Counted from the first letter of the stretch, positions 39,784 through 49,843 are shown. The stretch is 64,000 bases of DNA from Streptomyces noursei ATCC 11455 (GCF_001704275.1 NZ_CP011533.1:5828001-5892000), one strand, 5' to 3'. The notes: generated by a model from the sequence alone, not told the origin. Made by a program: numbers and translations.

Positions 39784-40536
39784 ATGAAGCTCACCGTCGT
39801 CGGATGCTCGGGGTCGTTCCCCTCCATGGAATCGGCCTGTTCGAGCTACCTCCTGGAGGCCGACGGCTTCAGGCTGCTCCTCGACATGGGCAACGGCGCC
39901 CTCGGCGAGTTGCAGCGCCACTGCGGTCTCTACGACCTGGACGCCGTGCTCCTGTCGCATCTGCACGCCGATCACTGCATCGACCTGTGCGGCTACTTCG
40001 TCGTCCGCTACTACCGGCCGGACGGCGGCCGCTGCGCGCCGATGCCGGTCTACGGGCCGGCCGGCACCGAGCGCCGGCTGACCGTCGCGCACGCCGACCT
40101 GCCGCACGAGGCGGCCATGAGCGAGGTCTTCGACTTCCGCACGCTGACCCCCGGCACCATGACCATCGGCCCGTTCACCGTCCGCACCGAACAGGTCAGC
40201 CACCCCGTCGAGGCGTACGGCTTCCGCATCGAACACGGCGGCCGCACCCTGACGTACTCCGGGGACACCGGCCCCTGCGCGGCGCTGGAGCGCCTCGCCG
40301 AGGGCGCCGACCTCTTCCTGTGCGAGGCGTCCTTCACCCACGGCAAGGAGGACATCCCCGGCCTCCACCTCAACGGGCGGGAGGCCGGCGAGCACGCCCG
40401 GCGGGCCGGCGCCGGCCGACTGGTGCTCACCCACATCCCGCCGTGGACCGACCCGGACATCAGCCTCCGCGACGCCCAGAAGGTCTACGACGGGCCGGTC
40501 GAGGTCGCCAAGGCCGGCGCGGTCTACGAGATCTGA
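39784..40536 (+). CDS. MBL-fold metallo-hydrolase, possible cyclic-nucleotide phosphodiesterase
   Basis: The 250-residue protein has the metallo-beta-lactamase fold with LLSHLHADHCID (zinc ligands), the later SHPVEAYGFRIEH, a YSGDTGPC aspartate region and the terminal LTHIPPW. It resembles the RNase Z/phosphodiesterase branch of the superfamily. By gene order (near cysM, rph and rdgB) it corresponds to mycobacterial Rv1339, for which cAMP phosphodiesterase activity is reported. That function is an inference here. The ATG at 39784 is 369 bases after cysM and beyond the terminator, so it is transcribed separately. Confidence 0.88.
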   Translation: MKLTVVGCSGSFPSMESACSSYLLEADGFRLLLDMGNGALGELQRHCGLYDLDAVLLSHLHADHCIDLCGYFVVRYYRPDGGRCAPMPVYGPAGTERRLTVAHADLPHEAAMSEVFDFRTLTPGTMTIGPFTVRTEQVSHPVEAYGFRIEHGGRTLTYSGDTGPCAALERLAEGADLFLCEASFTHGKEDIPGLHLNGREAGEHARRAGAGRLVLTHIPPWTDPDISLRDAQKVYDGPVEVAKAGAVYEI

Positions 40537-40703
40537 CCCGGGCCCGGATCGAGGCGGGTCGGCAACTGCCGCAGGTGGCCGACGTCGTCCGCCGGGCCCT
40601 GACCCGCGCCGGGCCCGGCGGCCATCCGGTGGGCGCCGGCGACGAGTTCGTACCGGCCGCCGGCCGGCGCGGCGGTGGCGGTGGTGTCGGCGGATGAAAA
40701 AAA

Positions 40704-40738
40704 CCGGGTTCCCCTTCCGGTGCGGAAGGGGAACCCGG
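40704..40738. terminator. Strong hairpin between the MBL gene and nagE2, terminator for nagE2
   Basis: A perfect 16-bp stem (CCGGGTTCCCCTTCCG with CGGAAGGGGAACCCGG) encloses a GTG loop. On the minus strand it is followed by a run of seven T residues (A run at 40697-40703), the textbook form of an intrinsic terminator for nagE2. It may also stop transcripts from the plus strand. Confidence 0.9.
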
Positions 40739-40762
40739 CGGTGAACGGGCGGAAAGTGCCGG

Positions 40763-42031
<1,269 letters not shown>

Positions 42032-42114
42032 AACTTCCTCCAGTGGACAAGGCGCCGCCTGGACGAAGTGGTGGGGGACGGCGGCGTCTCGGGGGGACAC
42101 GGCCAGACCGGCCG

Positions 42115-42149
42115 CAGGTCTACACCACACGCGAGGTGGTGTAGACCTG
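42115..42149. promoter_or_regulatory. Mirror-image pair of DasR-type dre sites upstream of nagE2
   Basis: A perfect 14-base inverted repeat (CAGGTCTACACCAC and GTGGTGTAGACCTG) flanks a 7-base spacer. Each arm resembles the DasR responsive element, whose core is TGGTCTAGACCA. DasR is the GntR-family repressor of aminosugar genes in Streptomyces, released by glucosamine-6-phosphate. The element lies 84 bases upstream of the nagE2 start, so control of nagE2 by DasR is likely. Confidence 0.75.
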
Positions 42150-42257
42150 TTGTAGCACGGCGAAGGCACCGCAAGGAACCTGTGATCGGGCACCGGCCGG
42201 GCCTCCCCGCGCCGGATGCCCGTGGAGCCGACCGGCCCCGCGCTTCCGGGGTGAGCG

Positions 42258-43592
42258 CTACTTCACGTTCTCCCGCTCCATGGCGTCCCCCACCTCGTCC
42301 GGCTCCCGCCCCGGGGTCTGAAGATCGAACTTCGTGATCGCGAAACGGAAGACGGCGTAGTAGACCGCCGCGAAACACAGCCCGATCGGAATGAGCAACC
42401 AGGGCTTCGTCGCCAGTCCCCAGTTGATGACGTAGTCGATCAGACCGGCCGAGAAGCTGAAGCCGTCATGTACCCCCAGCCCCCAGCTCACCGCCATCGA
42501 CACCCCCGTCAGCACCGCGTGCATCACATACAGCGCCGGCGCCACGAACATGAACGCGTACTCGATCGGCTCGGTGATGCCGGTGACGAACGACGTCAGG
42601 CCGACCGACAGCATCATCCCCGCGATCTCCTTGCGACGATGCGGCTTCGCGCAGTGCGTGATCGCCAGCGCCGCGGCCGGCAGCGCGAACATCATGATCG
42701 GGAAGAAGCCGGTGGTGAACTGGCCCGCCGTCGGGTCGCCCGCCATGAACCGGTTGATGTCGCCGTGCACCACCGTCCCGTCCGGCTTGGTGAAACTCCC
42801 GAACTGGAACCACAACGGAATGTTCAGGAACTGGTGCAGCCCCACCACCAGCAGCGCACGGTTCGCCACCCCGAAGATCCCCGCACCCCACGCACTCAGC
42901 GCCGTCAGCCACTCGCTGAAACGCATCAGCCCGTCACCGATCGGCGGCCAGACGAACAGGCACAGCACCGCGAAGACCAGCCCGACGAAGGCCATGATGA
43001 TCGGGACCAGCCGGCGGCCGTTGAAGAAGCCCAGCCACGCCACCAGCTTCACCCGGTGGAAACGCTGCCAGAGCCAGGCCGAGAGGAAACCCATCACGAT
43101 GCCGCCGAAGACCCCCGGATTCTGGAACGCCGCCTGGGTCACCTTCGCGGACGTGTCCACACACACCCCGGTCCACTGACCGGCCTGGGTGTACTTCTGC
43201 CCGACGGCGCAGCTCGCCGGGAACGCGTGCAGCACCGAGTAGTAGACGAGGAAACCGGTCACCGCCGCCAGCGCCGTCGACCCGTCCGCCTTCTTCGCCA
43301 TCCCGATCGCCACACCGATGCAGAACAGCAACGGCAGCCCCAGCCCGGAATCCAGCAGCGCCCCACCCGCCCCCGCGAAGACCCTGGCGACGTTCCCCCA
43401 GCGCAGCCCCTTGTCGCCGAAGACGTCCGGCTGACCCAGCCGGTTCAGGATGCCCGCCGCCGGCAGCACCGCGATGGGCAACTGAAGGCTGCGGCCCATC
43501 TTCTGCAGCCCCTGGAAGAGACCCGCCGCCCGGATCTTGATCGGCTTCGCCGGGCCCTGCCCCGGCGCCGTGCCCGCTGCGTCCGAACTCAT
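42258..43592 (-). CDS. nagE1: N-acetylglucosamine PTS permease, EIIC component (paralogue)
   Basis: This 444-residue paralogue of nagE2 has the same EIIC architecture: RSLQLPIAVLPAAGILNRLG, LPLLFCIGVAIGMAKKADGS, GIFGVANRALLVVGLHQFLN and the ITGITEPIEYAFMF segment. It differs by a longer extracytoplasmic loop around residues 150-175 with two cysteines. EIIB and EIIA are absent. The ATG at 43592 has a GGAGGG ribosome binding site five bases upstream. Upstream in-frame codons come from a 9-bp repeat tract and the dre operator, so they are not coding. It is followed by nagE2, 226 bases downstream. The symbol follows the S. coelicolor gene order. Confidence 0.9.
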   Translation of the reverse strand: MSSDAAGTAPGQGPAKPIKIRAAGLFQGLQKMGRSLQLPIAVLPAAGILNRLGQPDVFGDKGLRWGNVARVFAGAGGALLDSGLGLPLLFCIGVAIGMAKKADGSTALAAVTGFLVYYSVLHAFPASCAVGQKYTQAGQWTGVCVDTSAKVTQAAFQNPGVFGGIVMGFLSAWLWQRFHRVKLVAWLGFFNGRRLVPIIMAFVGLVFAVLCLFVWPPIGDGLMRFSEWLTALSAWGAGIFGVANRALLVVGLHQFLNIPLWFQFGSFTKPDGTVVHGDINRFMAGDPTAGQFTTGFFPIMMFALPAAALAITHCAKPHRRKEIAGMMLSVGLTSFVTGITEPIEYAFMFVAPALYVMHAVLTGVSMAVSWGLGVHDGFSFSAGLIDYVINWGLATKPWLLIPIGLCFAAVYYAVFRFAITKFDLQTPGREPDEVGDAMERENVK

Positions 43593-43637
43593 CCGCGCCC
43601 TCCGCGCCCTCCGCGTGCTCCGCGCCCTCCGCGTGCT
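43593..43637 (-). repeat. Five tandem 9-bp repeats in the nagE1 leader
   Basis: On the plus strand, units CCGCGCCCT or CCGCGTGCT repeat five times. Read on the minus strand, each unit contributes a GGAG-like sequence, so several Shine-Dalgarno-like motifs lie in a row just before the nagE1 ATG. Their effect on translation is unknown. Confidence 0.75.
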
Positions 43638-43685
43638 CCTGGCGCCGACCCGGCGGCGCCCGGCCCGCCGCTTGCCGCATACTGG

Positions 43686-43697
43686 TGGTGTAGACCA
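43686..43697. promoter_or_regulatory. DasR-type dre operator between nagE1 and nagF
   Basis: TGGTGTAGACCA, within GGTGGTGTAGACCATT, closely matches the DasR responsive element core TGGTCTAGACCA with one change. It lies 93 bases upstream of nagE1 (minus) and 153 bases upstream of nagF (plus), so one site could control both divergent transcripts. Confidence 0.85.
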
Positions 43698-43850
43698 TTT
43701 GTCGGAGGGGGCCTTCCGGACACCCCCTCCGACGATCGCCATCCTTCGTCAGATTGCGGTCAGACGCCCGCTGAAGTGGGCCGAACGTGCGTTACCGTGT
43801 GAAAACCGAGCGGCGGAAACCGCCGACGGCCGAGACAAGCAGGAGTGGAC

Positions 43851-44084
43851 ATGGCCACCAAGGCTGAGAAGATCGTCGCCGGGCTCGGCGGACTCGACAA
43901 CATCGAAGAGGTCGAGGGCTGCATCACCCGACTCCGCACCGAGGTCAACGACGCCTCCCTCGTCGACGACGCCGCTCTCAAGGCCGCCGGCGCCCACGGC
44001 GTCGTGAAGATGGGCACCGCCATCCAGGTCGTCATCGGCACCGACGCCGACCCGATCGCCGCCGAGATCGAAGACATGATGTGA
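43851..44084 (+). CDS. nagF: PTS EIIB component for N-acetylglucosamine
   Basis: This 77-residue protein is the phosphocarrier EIIB of the glucose/GlcNAc PTS family. The phosphorylated cysteine is Cys24 in VEGCITRLRTEV. The later KAAGAHGVVKMGTAIQVVIG is typical of the fold. It serves the EIIC proteins NagE1 and NagE2 encoded on the other strand. The ATG at 43851 follows an AGGAG ribosome binding site; GTG at 43845 is a less likely start. EIIA is not encoded in the window. Confidence 0.93.
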   Translation: MATKAEKIVAGLGGLDNIEEVEGCITRLRTEVNDASLVDDAALKAAGAHGVVKMGTAIQVVIGTDADPIAAEIEDMM

Positions 44085-44152
44085 GCCACCACTCATGACG
44101 CGCGCATGACCTGCGCACACGCGCACGCGAGGTGCCCCGCACCCGCGGCCAC

Positions 44153-44209
44153 CCGAGGGCCCCGCCCCCGGCGAAGGGAGCACCCCCGCCGCCGGAACGG
44201 GGCCCTCGG
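44153..44209 (+). terminator. Possible terminator after nagF
   Basis: A perfect 12-bp stem (CCGAGGGCCCCG with CGGGGCCCTCGG) encloses a 33-base loop. It lies between nagF and rph. The long loop lowers confidence. Confidence 0.45.
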
Positions 44210-44231
44210 CACAGCCGATAGGGTCTGAGCC

Positions 44232-44963
<732 letters not shown>

Positions 44964-45162
44964 CCACCGCGGCCACCGCGGCCACCGGAAAGGGGCGGGA
45001 CGCACCACGGCCCCCGCCCCCACCGCCCGGGCAACCCCCCTTCCCCGCCCTGCGTTTCCCCCAGTACCGAGCCCGCCGTACACCGCCACCGGAGGCCGAC
45101 CCGGCCCCCGGCCCCCGGCTCCCGTACGCATCCTCCGTACACCGCAAGGGAAGGAACGCCCC

Positions 45163-45576
45163 ATGGCCCGTCCCCACCGCCGGCTCCGCCCCGCCACCAC
45201 CGCGCTCGCCGCACTGGCCGCCGCCACCCTCGCGCTCCCGCTCCTGTCCGCCTGCGGCGCCGTCCAGAAGGCCATGGACTGCACCCACACCGCCACCGCC
45301 CTCGTCGACGGCGTCGACACCCTCCGCACCGCCGCCGACAAGGCCGTCGACGACCCCCAGGGGGCCGACAAGGCCCTCGACGCCCTCGACGCCGACCTCC
45401 GCAAGCTCAGCGCCTCCACCGACGACCCCGAGCTGTCCAAGGCCATCGACAAGATGAACGGCGGCATCAAGGACGCCCGCACGGCCCTGCGCGACCACAA
45501 GGCCCCCGACCTCACCTCCATCGGCCAGGCGACCAGCGACATCACCGCGGCCTGCACCCCCGGCGACAAGGAATAA
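45163..45576 (+). CDS. Small lipoprotein of unknown function
   Basis: The 137-residue protein has a basic, hydrophobic signal sequence ending in the lipobox LLSAC (Cys31). The mature part is helical, with heptad-like stretches (LVDGVDTLRTAADKAVDD, ALDALDADLRKLSAS). Cysteines occur near both ends of the mature region (MDCTHT and TAACTPG). It lies between rph and rdgB on the same strand. The ATG at 45163 follows AAGGGAAGGAACG. Family not recognised. Confidence 0.8.
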   Translation: MARPHRRLRPATTALAALAAATLALPLLSACGAVQKAMDCTHTATALVDGVDTLRTAADKAVDDPQGADKALDALDADLRKLSASTDDPELSKAIDKMNGGIKDARTALRDHKAPDLTSIGQATSDITAACTPGDKE

Positions 45577-45585
45577 TCACGCCCC

Positions 45586-46221
45586 ATGGAGTCACCCACC
45601 GGCGGCCGCCCGGCGGCCCACCGCCGCCTCGTCCTCGCCACCCGTAACAACGGCAAGATCGCCGAACTCCGCGCCATCCTCGACGCGGCCGACCTCGACG
45701 TCGAACTCGTCGGCGCCGACGCCTATCCCGACGTCCCCGACGTCAAGGAGACCGGCGTCACCTTCGCCGAGAACGCGCTCCTCAAGGCGCACGCCCTCGC
45801 CCAGGCCACCGGACACCCGGCCGTCGCCGACGACTCCGGCCTCTGCGTCACGGTCCTCGGCGGCGCCCCCGGCATCTTCTCCGCCCGCTGGGCCGGCCGG
45901 CACGGCGACGACCAGGCCAACCTCGACCTGCTGCTCGCCCAGCTCTCCGACATCGCCGACGAACACCGCGCCGCCCACTTCGCCTGCGCCGCGGCCCTCG
46001 CCCTCCCCGACGGCACCGAGCGCGTCGTCGAGGGCACCCTCGACGGAACCCTCCGCCGCACCCCCGCCGGCACCGGCGGCTTCGGCTACGACCCCATCCT
46101 CCAGCCGGAGGGGGAGACCCGTACCTGCGCCGAACTGACCCCCGCCGAGAAGAACGCCATCAGCCACCGCGGAAAGGCGTTCCGCGCGCTGGCACCGGTG
46201 GTGCGGGAGTTGTTGGGCTGA
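45586..46221 (+). CDS. rdgB: Non-canonical purine NTP pyrophosphatase (RdgB/HAM1)
   Basis: The 211-residue enzyme hydrolyses ITP, dITP and XTP to keep damaged purines out of DNA. Motifs are LVLATRNNGKIAELR at the N terminus, TFAENALLKAHALA, VADDSGLCV and GGFGYDPI, and the terminal AELTPAEKNAISHRGKA. The ATG at 45586 is nine bases after the lipoprotein gene, so the two probably share a transcript. A strong terminator hairpin follows at 46234. Confidence 0.96.
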   Translation: MESPTGGRPAAHRRLVLATRNNGKIAELRAILDAADLDVELVGADAYPDVPDVKETGVTFAENALLKAHALAQATGHPAVADDSGLCVTVLGGAPGIFSARWAGRHGDDQANLDLLLAQLSDIADEHRAAHFACAAALALPDGTERVVEGTLDGTLRRTPAGTGGFGYDPILQPEGETRTCAELTPAEKNAISHRGKAFRALAPVVRELLG

Positions 46222-46233
46222 GTCTGTACAGAG

Positions 46234-46272
46234 AAACGGCCTGCGATCGCTCCTTCGAATCGCAGGCCGTTT
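46234..46272 (+). terminator. Terminator after rdgB
   Basis: A perfect 14-bp stem (AAACGGCCTGCGAT with ATCGCAGGCCGTTT) encloses an 11-base loop. It lies between the rdgB stop and the 3' end of the convergent tRNA-Leu, so it may serve both transcripts. Confidence 0.88.
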
Positions 46273-46275
46273 GTG

Positions 46276-46358
46276 TGCGGCGGAAGGGATTCGAACCCTC
46301 AAACCCTTTACGGGTCACTGGACCTAAACCAGCTGTGTCGCCATTGCACCACCGCCGC
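46276..46358 (-). tRNA. tRNA-Leu (anticodon UAG)
   Basis: On the minus strand, GCGGCGG (46358-46352) pairs with CCGCCGC (46283-46277). The anticodon loop TTTAGGT between GCTGG and CCAGT carries UAG, which reads CUA. A long variable arm and GGTTCGAATCC are present, and the discriminator base is A, as expected for Leu. CCA is not encoded. Its first base is also the last base of the stop codon of the HNH gene upstream. Confidence 0.93.
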
Positions 46359-47047
46359 TAGTTGCCTGCCATCGTACCGGGAGTCTTCCGTAGCCTTCTG
46401 CCTCCCCTGCACCACGTGCTCGTAATCGCGTGGCAGTTGGGGCACAGTAACCGCAGGTTCTCCTGCCGGTCGTCGCTCCAGTCCCCGCTGATGTGATCGA
46501 CCTCCAGGGTCATGGGCCTGCCGAGCCACTCCGGGAGGACCCCGCACCCGGCGCAGCGCTCAGGCACGCCGATTTCTCGGAGTGCTCGCCGCAGTAGGCG
46601 GGTTCTCGTGCGGTGCTTGCGGTCGTGCCGAACCAGGATCTCTTGGGGGCGCTTGGCCGGCACGGGCCCAGGCTTTCCCCGCTGATGCGCCTGTCCCAGG
46701 AAGTGAGCGGTCGACAGTTGCTCTTCTGTGATCCACTTGCGCAGCATCGCGCGCTGGCGTCCGTTGTCGGGCCGTCCTAGAAGGCGGAGCACTTCAGCGA
46801 GGGAAGTCGAGTCGGCTACTGCGGTGCGCAACACCTCAGGTGTGGGGCGGGTTTTGCGTCGGGTCATGTTGCCGCGGTGACGGAAGTGCGAGACATCAAT
46901 CCCGAAATGGCTGAAGCGACGGTAGAGGTAGCGGCGGAGTTGGCCGTATGGGCGGGTGCCGAAGAATGCGATGACCTCGTCGATGTCGGAACACTGGCCA
47001 GCAGCTTCGGTGAGTCGCTCACGGGTGTACTGCACGCCGCTGCTCAT
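46358..47047 (-). CDS. HNH endonuclease with duplicated N-terminal modules (second of a pair)
   Basis: The 229-residue protein ends with an HNH nuclease domain: C165-x2-C168, His185 in LEVDHISGDW, Asn197 and CPNCH (C202, C205, H206), a zinc-stabilised active site. Before it are two related modules (about 7-56 and 68-116), each starting T-x-E-x-L, with an EV-x-x-x-LG segment and ending in a His-Phe motif (SHF or AHF). These look like DNA-binding units. The ATG at 47047 overlaps the upstream gene's stop as ATGA. The stop codon TAG ends on the first base of tRNA-Leu. GC content is lower than that of neighbouring genes. Confidence 0.82.
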   Translation of the reverse strand: MSSGVQYTRERLTEAAGQCSDIDEVIAFFGTRPYGQLRRYLYRRFSHFGIDVSHFRHRGNMTRRKTRPTPEVLRTAVADSTSLAEVLRLLGRPDNGRQRAMLRKWITEEQLSTAHFLGQAHQRGKPGPVPAKRPQEILVRHDRKHRTRTRLLRRALREIGVPERCAGCGVLPEWLGRPMTLEVDHISGDWSDDRQENLRLLCPNCHAITSTWCRGGRRLRKTPGTMAGN

Positions 47048-47706
47048 GCCGCGCCACCCTTGGTGCGCCGCTTGCCCCGCCCCCGATAACTATCGGTCGT
47101 CGAATGGCAGTTGGGGCAGAGGAACCGCAGGTTTCGGATCCGATTGTCCCGCCAGTTGCCGTCGATGTGGTCGACTTCCAGAGGGAGCGGATCCCCTCGC
47201 CAGACGGGCTCGATACCGCAAAGGGTGCAGCGCTCCGCTACGCCCAGCTCGCGCATCGCCCTCTTGAGCCGGCTGTTCGGAAGTCGTCTGGCGTGCGCTG
47301 AGGTGGCCTCGACGAGGATCTCTTCGGCCGTCCGGCGACGTTGGTTGTACCTCATGTTCTCGGTACGGACCACCGTTGAGAAGTGTGAAGTGTCGATCCC
47401 GCATGCCTTGATCCGCCGGGCGATGTGGGTCTGGTGGCCACCTACGCAATCAAGTCCGAGGCGGCGTACGACCTCGTTGACGCTTGTGGACAGGGCGACC
47501 ACGGGCTCAAGGATCTCCTTCGTCCACTTCACCCCCTCCCGCTCGAAGTGGGAGGTGTCCACCCCCAGCTTCCTCATCCGCTCTCTGAGGTAGTTCCGTT
47601 GCGAACTCCGTGGGTCCGCGCCCAACTTCGCCAACGTCTCCGACAGCGTCCGTGATGACGACGCCGCGGCCGCCAGTCGCTCCCGGGTGTACGGACTCAC
47701 CGGCAT
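47044..47706 (-). CDS. HNH endonuclease with duplicated N-terminal modules (first of a pair)
   Basis: This 220-residue protein is a clear homologue of the next gene: two modules (about 6-54 and 61-109, ending VDTSHF and GIDTSHF) and a C-terminal HNH domain with C160, C163, His180 in LEVDHIDGNW, Asn192 and CPNCH (C197, C200, H201). The spacing between active-site residues is identical in both proteins. The start at 47706 (MPVSPYTRERL) aligns with its partner; the open frame runs upstream to 47772. The sequence is visibly less GC-rich than its surroundings (for example 37 of 60 bases at 47101-47160). The two genes arose by tandem duplication and their biological role is unknown. Confidence 0.8.
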   Translation of the reverse strand: MPVSPYTRERLAAAASSSRTLSETLAKLGADPRSSQRNYLRERMRKLGVDTSHFEREGVKWTKEILEPVVALSTSVNEVVRRLGLDCVGGHQTHIARRIKACGIDTSHFSTVVRTENMRYNQRRRTAEEILVEATSAHARRLPNSRLKRAMRELGVAERCTLCGIEPVWRGDPLPLEVDHIDGNWRDNRIRNLRFLCPNCHSTTDSYRGRGKRRTKGGAA

Positions 47707-47841
47707 GTTGCCCCCTCGGTGCAGGCGCACCAGGCCCACCCCGTGCGCTCTCTCGGTTGTCGAACTGAACAACGATCGAACGCAGGGGTGGTTACGGCGG
47801 GTGAGTGGTCGGATACGGAGGATGCGGGGGTGCGGGTGTGG

Positions 47842-49383
47842 TCAGAAGCGCGGTTCCGGGGTCTGGGACGCGATCAGTTCGAGGGCCTCTTCCCTGGTGG
47901 AGACCGAGGGCGGGGAGCCCTCCAGGGGCTGTTGGGCGGTCTCCTTCATGCAGGCGACGGCGATGACGCCGACGAGGGCCGCGCCCATCGTGTAGTAGGC
48001 GGGCACCATCACGTTCTTGTCGAAGGTGTCCATGAGGGCGGTGATGACCAGCGGGGTGGTGCCGCCGAAGAGGGAGACCGCGAGGTTGTAGCCGATGGAC
48101 AGGGAGCCGTAGCGGACGTTGGTGGGGAAGAGGGCGGGCAGGGCGGCGGACATGGTGCCCAGGAGGCAGAGCAGGGAGAGGCCGAGGAGGGCCGTGCCGC
48201 AGCCGACGGTGAGCAGGGAGCCCTGTTTGACCAGCAGGAACGCCGGGATGGCGAGGACGAAGAAGCCGAGCATCCCGGCCATCAGGAGCGGCTTGCGGCC
48301 GTAGCGGTCGTTGAGTCTGCCGACGGTGGGGAGCAGGCAGATGAGGACGACCATGGTGGCCAGCAGGATCAGCAGGCCGTGGGTCTCGTCGTAGTCCAGG
48401 GTGTCCGTGAGGTAGGTCGGCATGTAGGAGAGGAGCATGTAGTCGGTGATGTTGTAGGCGCCGACCAGGGCGATGCACAGGACGAGGGTCGGCCAGTGCC
48501 GGGTGAGGATCTCGCCCAGCTTCCGCTTCGGGGTGTGGGTGGACGGGTGGGAGGGCTCTTCCTCGGTCCGGGTGGGGGAGTCGGTGGGGGCGTGGGTCTG
48601 GGTGGACTCCAGTTTCTGGAAGGCCGGGGTCTCGTCGAGCCGGAGGCGGAGGTAGAGGCCGACCAGGCCGAGTGGGCCGGCGACGAGGAACGGGACGCGC
48701 CAGCCCCAGGCGAGCATGGTGTCGGGGCCGAGCGTGGTGTTGAGCAGGAGGACGATGCCGGCGGCGCCCGTGTAGCCGATCAGGGTGCCCATCTCCAGGA
48801 AGCTGCCGAAGTAGCCGCGCTTCTTGTCGGGGGCGTATTCGGCGATGAACGTGGAGGCGCCGCCGTATTCGCCGCCGGTGGAGAAGCCCTGGACGAGGCG
48901 GAAGAGGATGAGGAGGGCGGGGGACCACGGGCCGATGCTGGCGTAGGACGGGACGAGGCCGATGCCGAGGGTGCCCAGCGCCATCATGATCATGGTGAGG
49001 GCGAGGACCTTCTTGCGTCCGATGCGGTCGCCGAGTGGGCCGAAGTAGGCGCCGCCCAGGGGGCGTACGAGGAAGGCCACGGCGAAGGTGGCGAAGGAGG
49101 ACAGCAGGCTGGCGGTGGAGCTGCCGCCGGGGAAGAAGACCTTGCCGATGGTGAGGGCCAGGTAGCTGTAGATCCCGAAGTCGAACCACTCCATGGCGTT
49201 GCCGAGGGCGGCGGCCTTCACGGCGCGTCGGACGGTGGGTTCGTCGGTGACCGTGATGTCGGTGCGGCGGAGCCGTGGGTTGCGGCGCCGGTCGATGGCG
49301 CGGAAGAGCACCCGGTGGCGTCTGCGCGCGGCGCGGTCCGGTTCCGGTGCGGAGTGGCTGGCTTCGGTACTGAGGTGCGGCAC
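47842..49383 (-). CDS. MFS transporter of the metabolite:H+ symporter type (ProP-like)
   Basis: This 513-residue membrane protein belongs to the MHS branch of the MFS, which includes ProP and dicarboxylate symporters. Hallmarks are GNAMEWFDFGIYSYLAL at the first helix, GPLGDRIGRKKVLALTM, RLVQGFSTGGEYGGASTFIAEYAP and GWRVPFLVAGPLGLVGLYLR. The central loop (about 280-310) is Thr/Ser/Pro/Glu-rich. Osmolyte uptake is possible, but other organic acids are also carried by this family. The GTG at 49383 has a GGGAGGA ribosome binding site; upstream residues in the same frame are unlikely to be coding. Confidence 0.88.
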   Translation of the reverse strand: MPHLSTEASHSAPEPDRAARRRHRVLFRAIDRRRNPRLRRTDITVTDEPTVRRAVKAAALGNAMEWFDFGIYSYLALTIGKVFFPGGSSTASLLSSFATFAVAFLVRPLGGAYFGPLGDRIGRKKVLALTMIMMALGTLGIGLVPSYASIGPWSPALLILFRLVQGFSTGGEYGGASTFIAEYAPDKKRGYFGSFLEMGTLIGYTGAAGIVLLLNTTLGPDTMLAWGWRVPFLVAGPLGLVGLYLRLRLDETPAFQKLESTQTHAPTDSPTRTEEEPSHPSTHTPKRKLGEILTRHWPTLVLCIALVGAYNITDYMLLSYMPTYLTDTLDYDETHGLLILLATMVVLICLLPTVGRLNDRYGRKPLLMAGMLGFFVLAIPAFLLVKQGSLLTVGCGTALLGLSLLCLLGTMSAALPALFPTNVRYGSLSIGYNLAVSLFGGTTPLVITALMDTFDKNVMVPAYYTMGAALVGVIAVACMKETAQQPLEGSPPSVSTREEALELIASQTPEPRF

Positions 49384-49843
49384 GCGGCGGTCCTCCCGGT
49401 CGGTCGGCGCGCGGTACGGGGTGCGCGGGCGGGGGTTGGGGCTACGACCGGTGCGCCTGCACGCTGGACGGCGGGTCGAAACACTGTGGGCGGTGATCGC
49501 GAGGTATGTCACCCGGAGTCGGCCGGACGGCGCACGTCACAGGAGTGCAGGGTTGTCGTGGCGGGGGCTCTTGTTACAGGACTGGTACACAGCCGAGTGG
49601 TCACCGCGGCATTCGGGCAATCAGCCTGTGTCGGGGGGAGAGGAGAGTGGCGGTGACGAAATTGCCCCTTTCCGTCGCAGGCCCGTCGAAGGGGGCCCTT
49701 TCGTCGCAGGAAGTGGTGGCCGTGAGCCGTCGTGTGGTGCCGCGGTGCGGTGGCCCGGCTCAGGAGCCGGTGCGGGGCCGCCACGGCGGTCGTTGTTTGC
49801 TGGTGGGGTTGACGGGGCGAAGGTGCCTCGGGAGGAGTGTGTG
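49384..49843. other. Intergenic region of about 460 bases
   Basis: Divergent promoters for the ProP-like gene and the exported-protein gene should lie here. A short frame beginning GTG near 49656 has a fair GAGAGGAGAG sequence upstream but runs into Arg/Gly-rich nonsense and overlaps the next gene, so it is not called. The ribosome binding site GGGAGGAG at 49830-49837 serves the next gene. Confidence 0.45.

Noticed and set aside
42032..42193. N-terminal extension of nagE2
   Set aside because: It would translate the dre operator region and lacks a ribosome binding site; GTG at 42031 has GGAGGAAG.
43593..43742. N-terminal extension of nagE1
   Set aside because: The frame crosses a 9-bp repeat tract and the dre operator, and the residues are Arg-rich noise.
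46276..47706. HNH genes as an element integrated into tRNA-Leu
   Set aside because: Such elements insert at the 3' end of a tRNA, but the HNH genes lie on its 5' side and no duplicated tRNA end was seen. Acquisition by another route remains possible.
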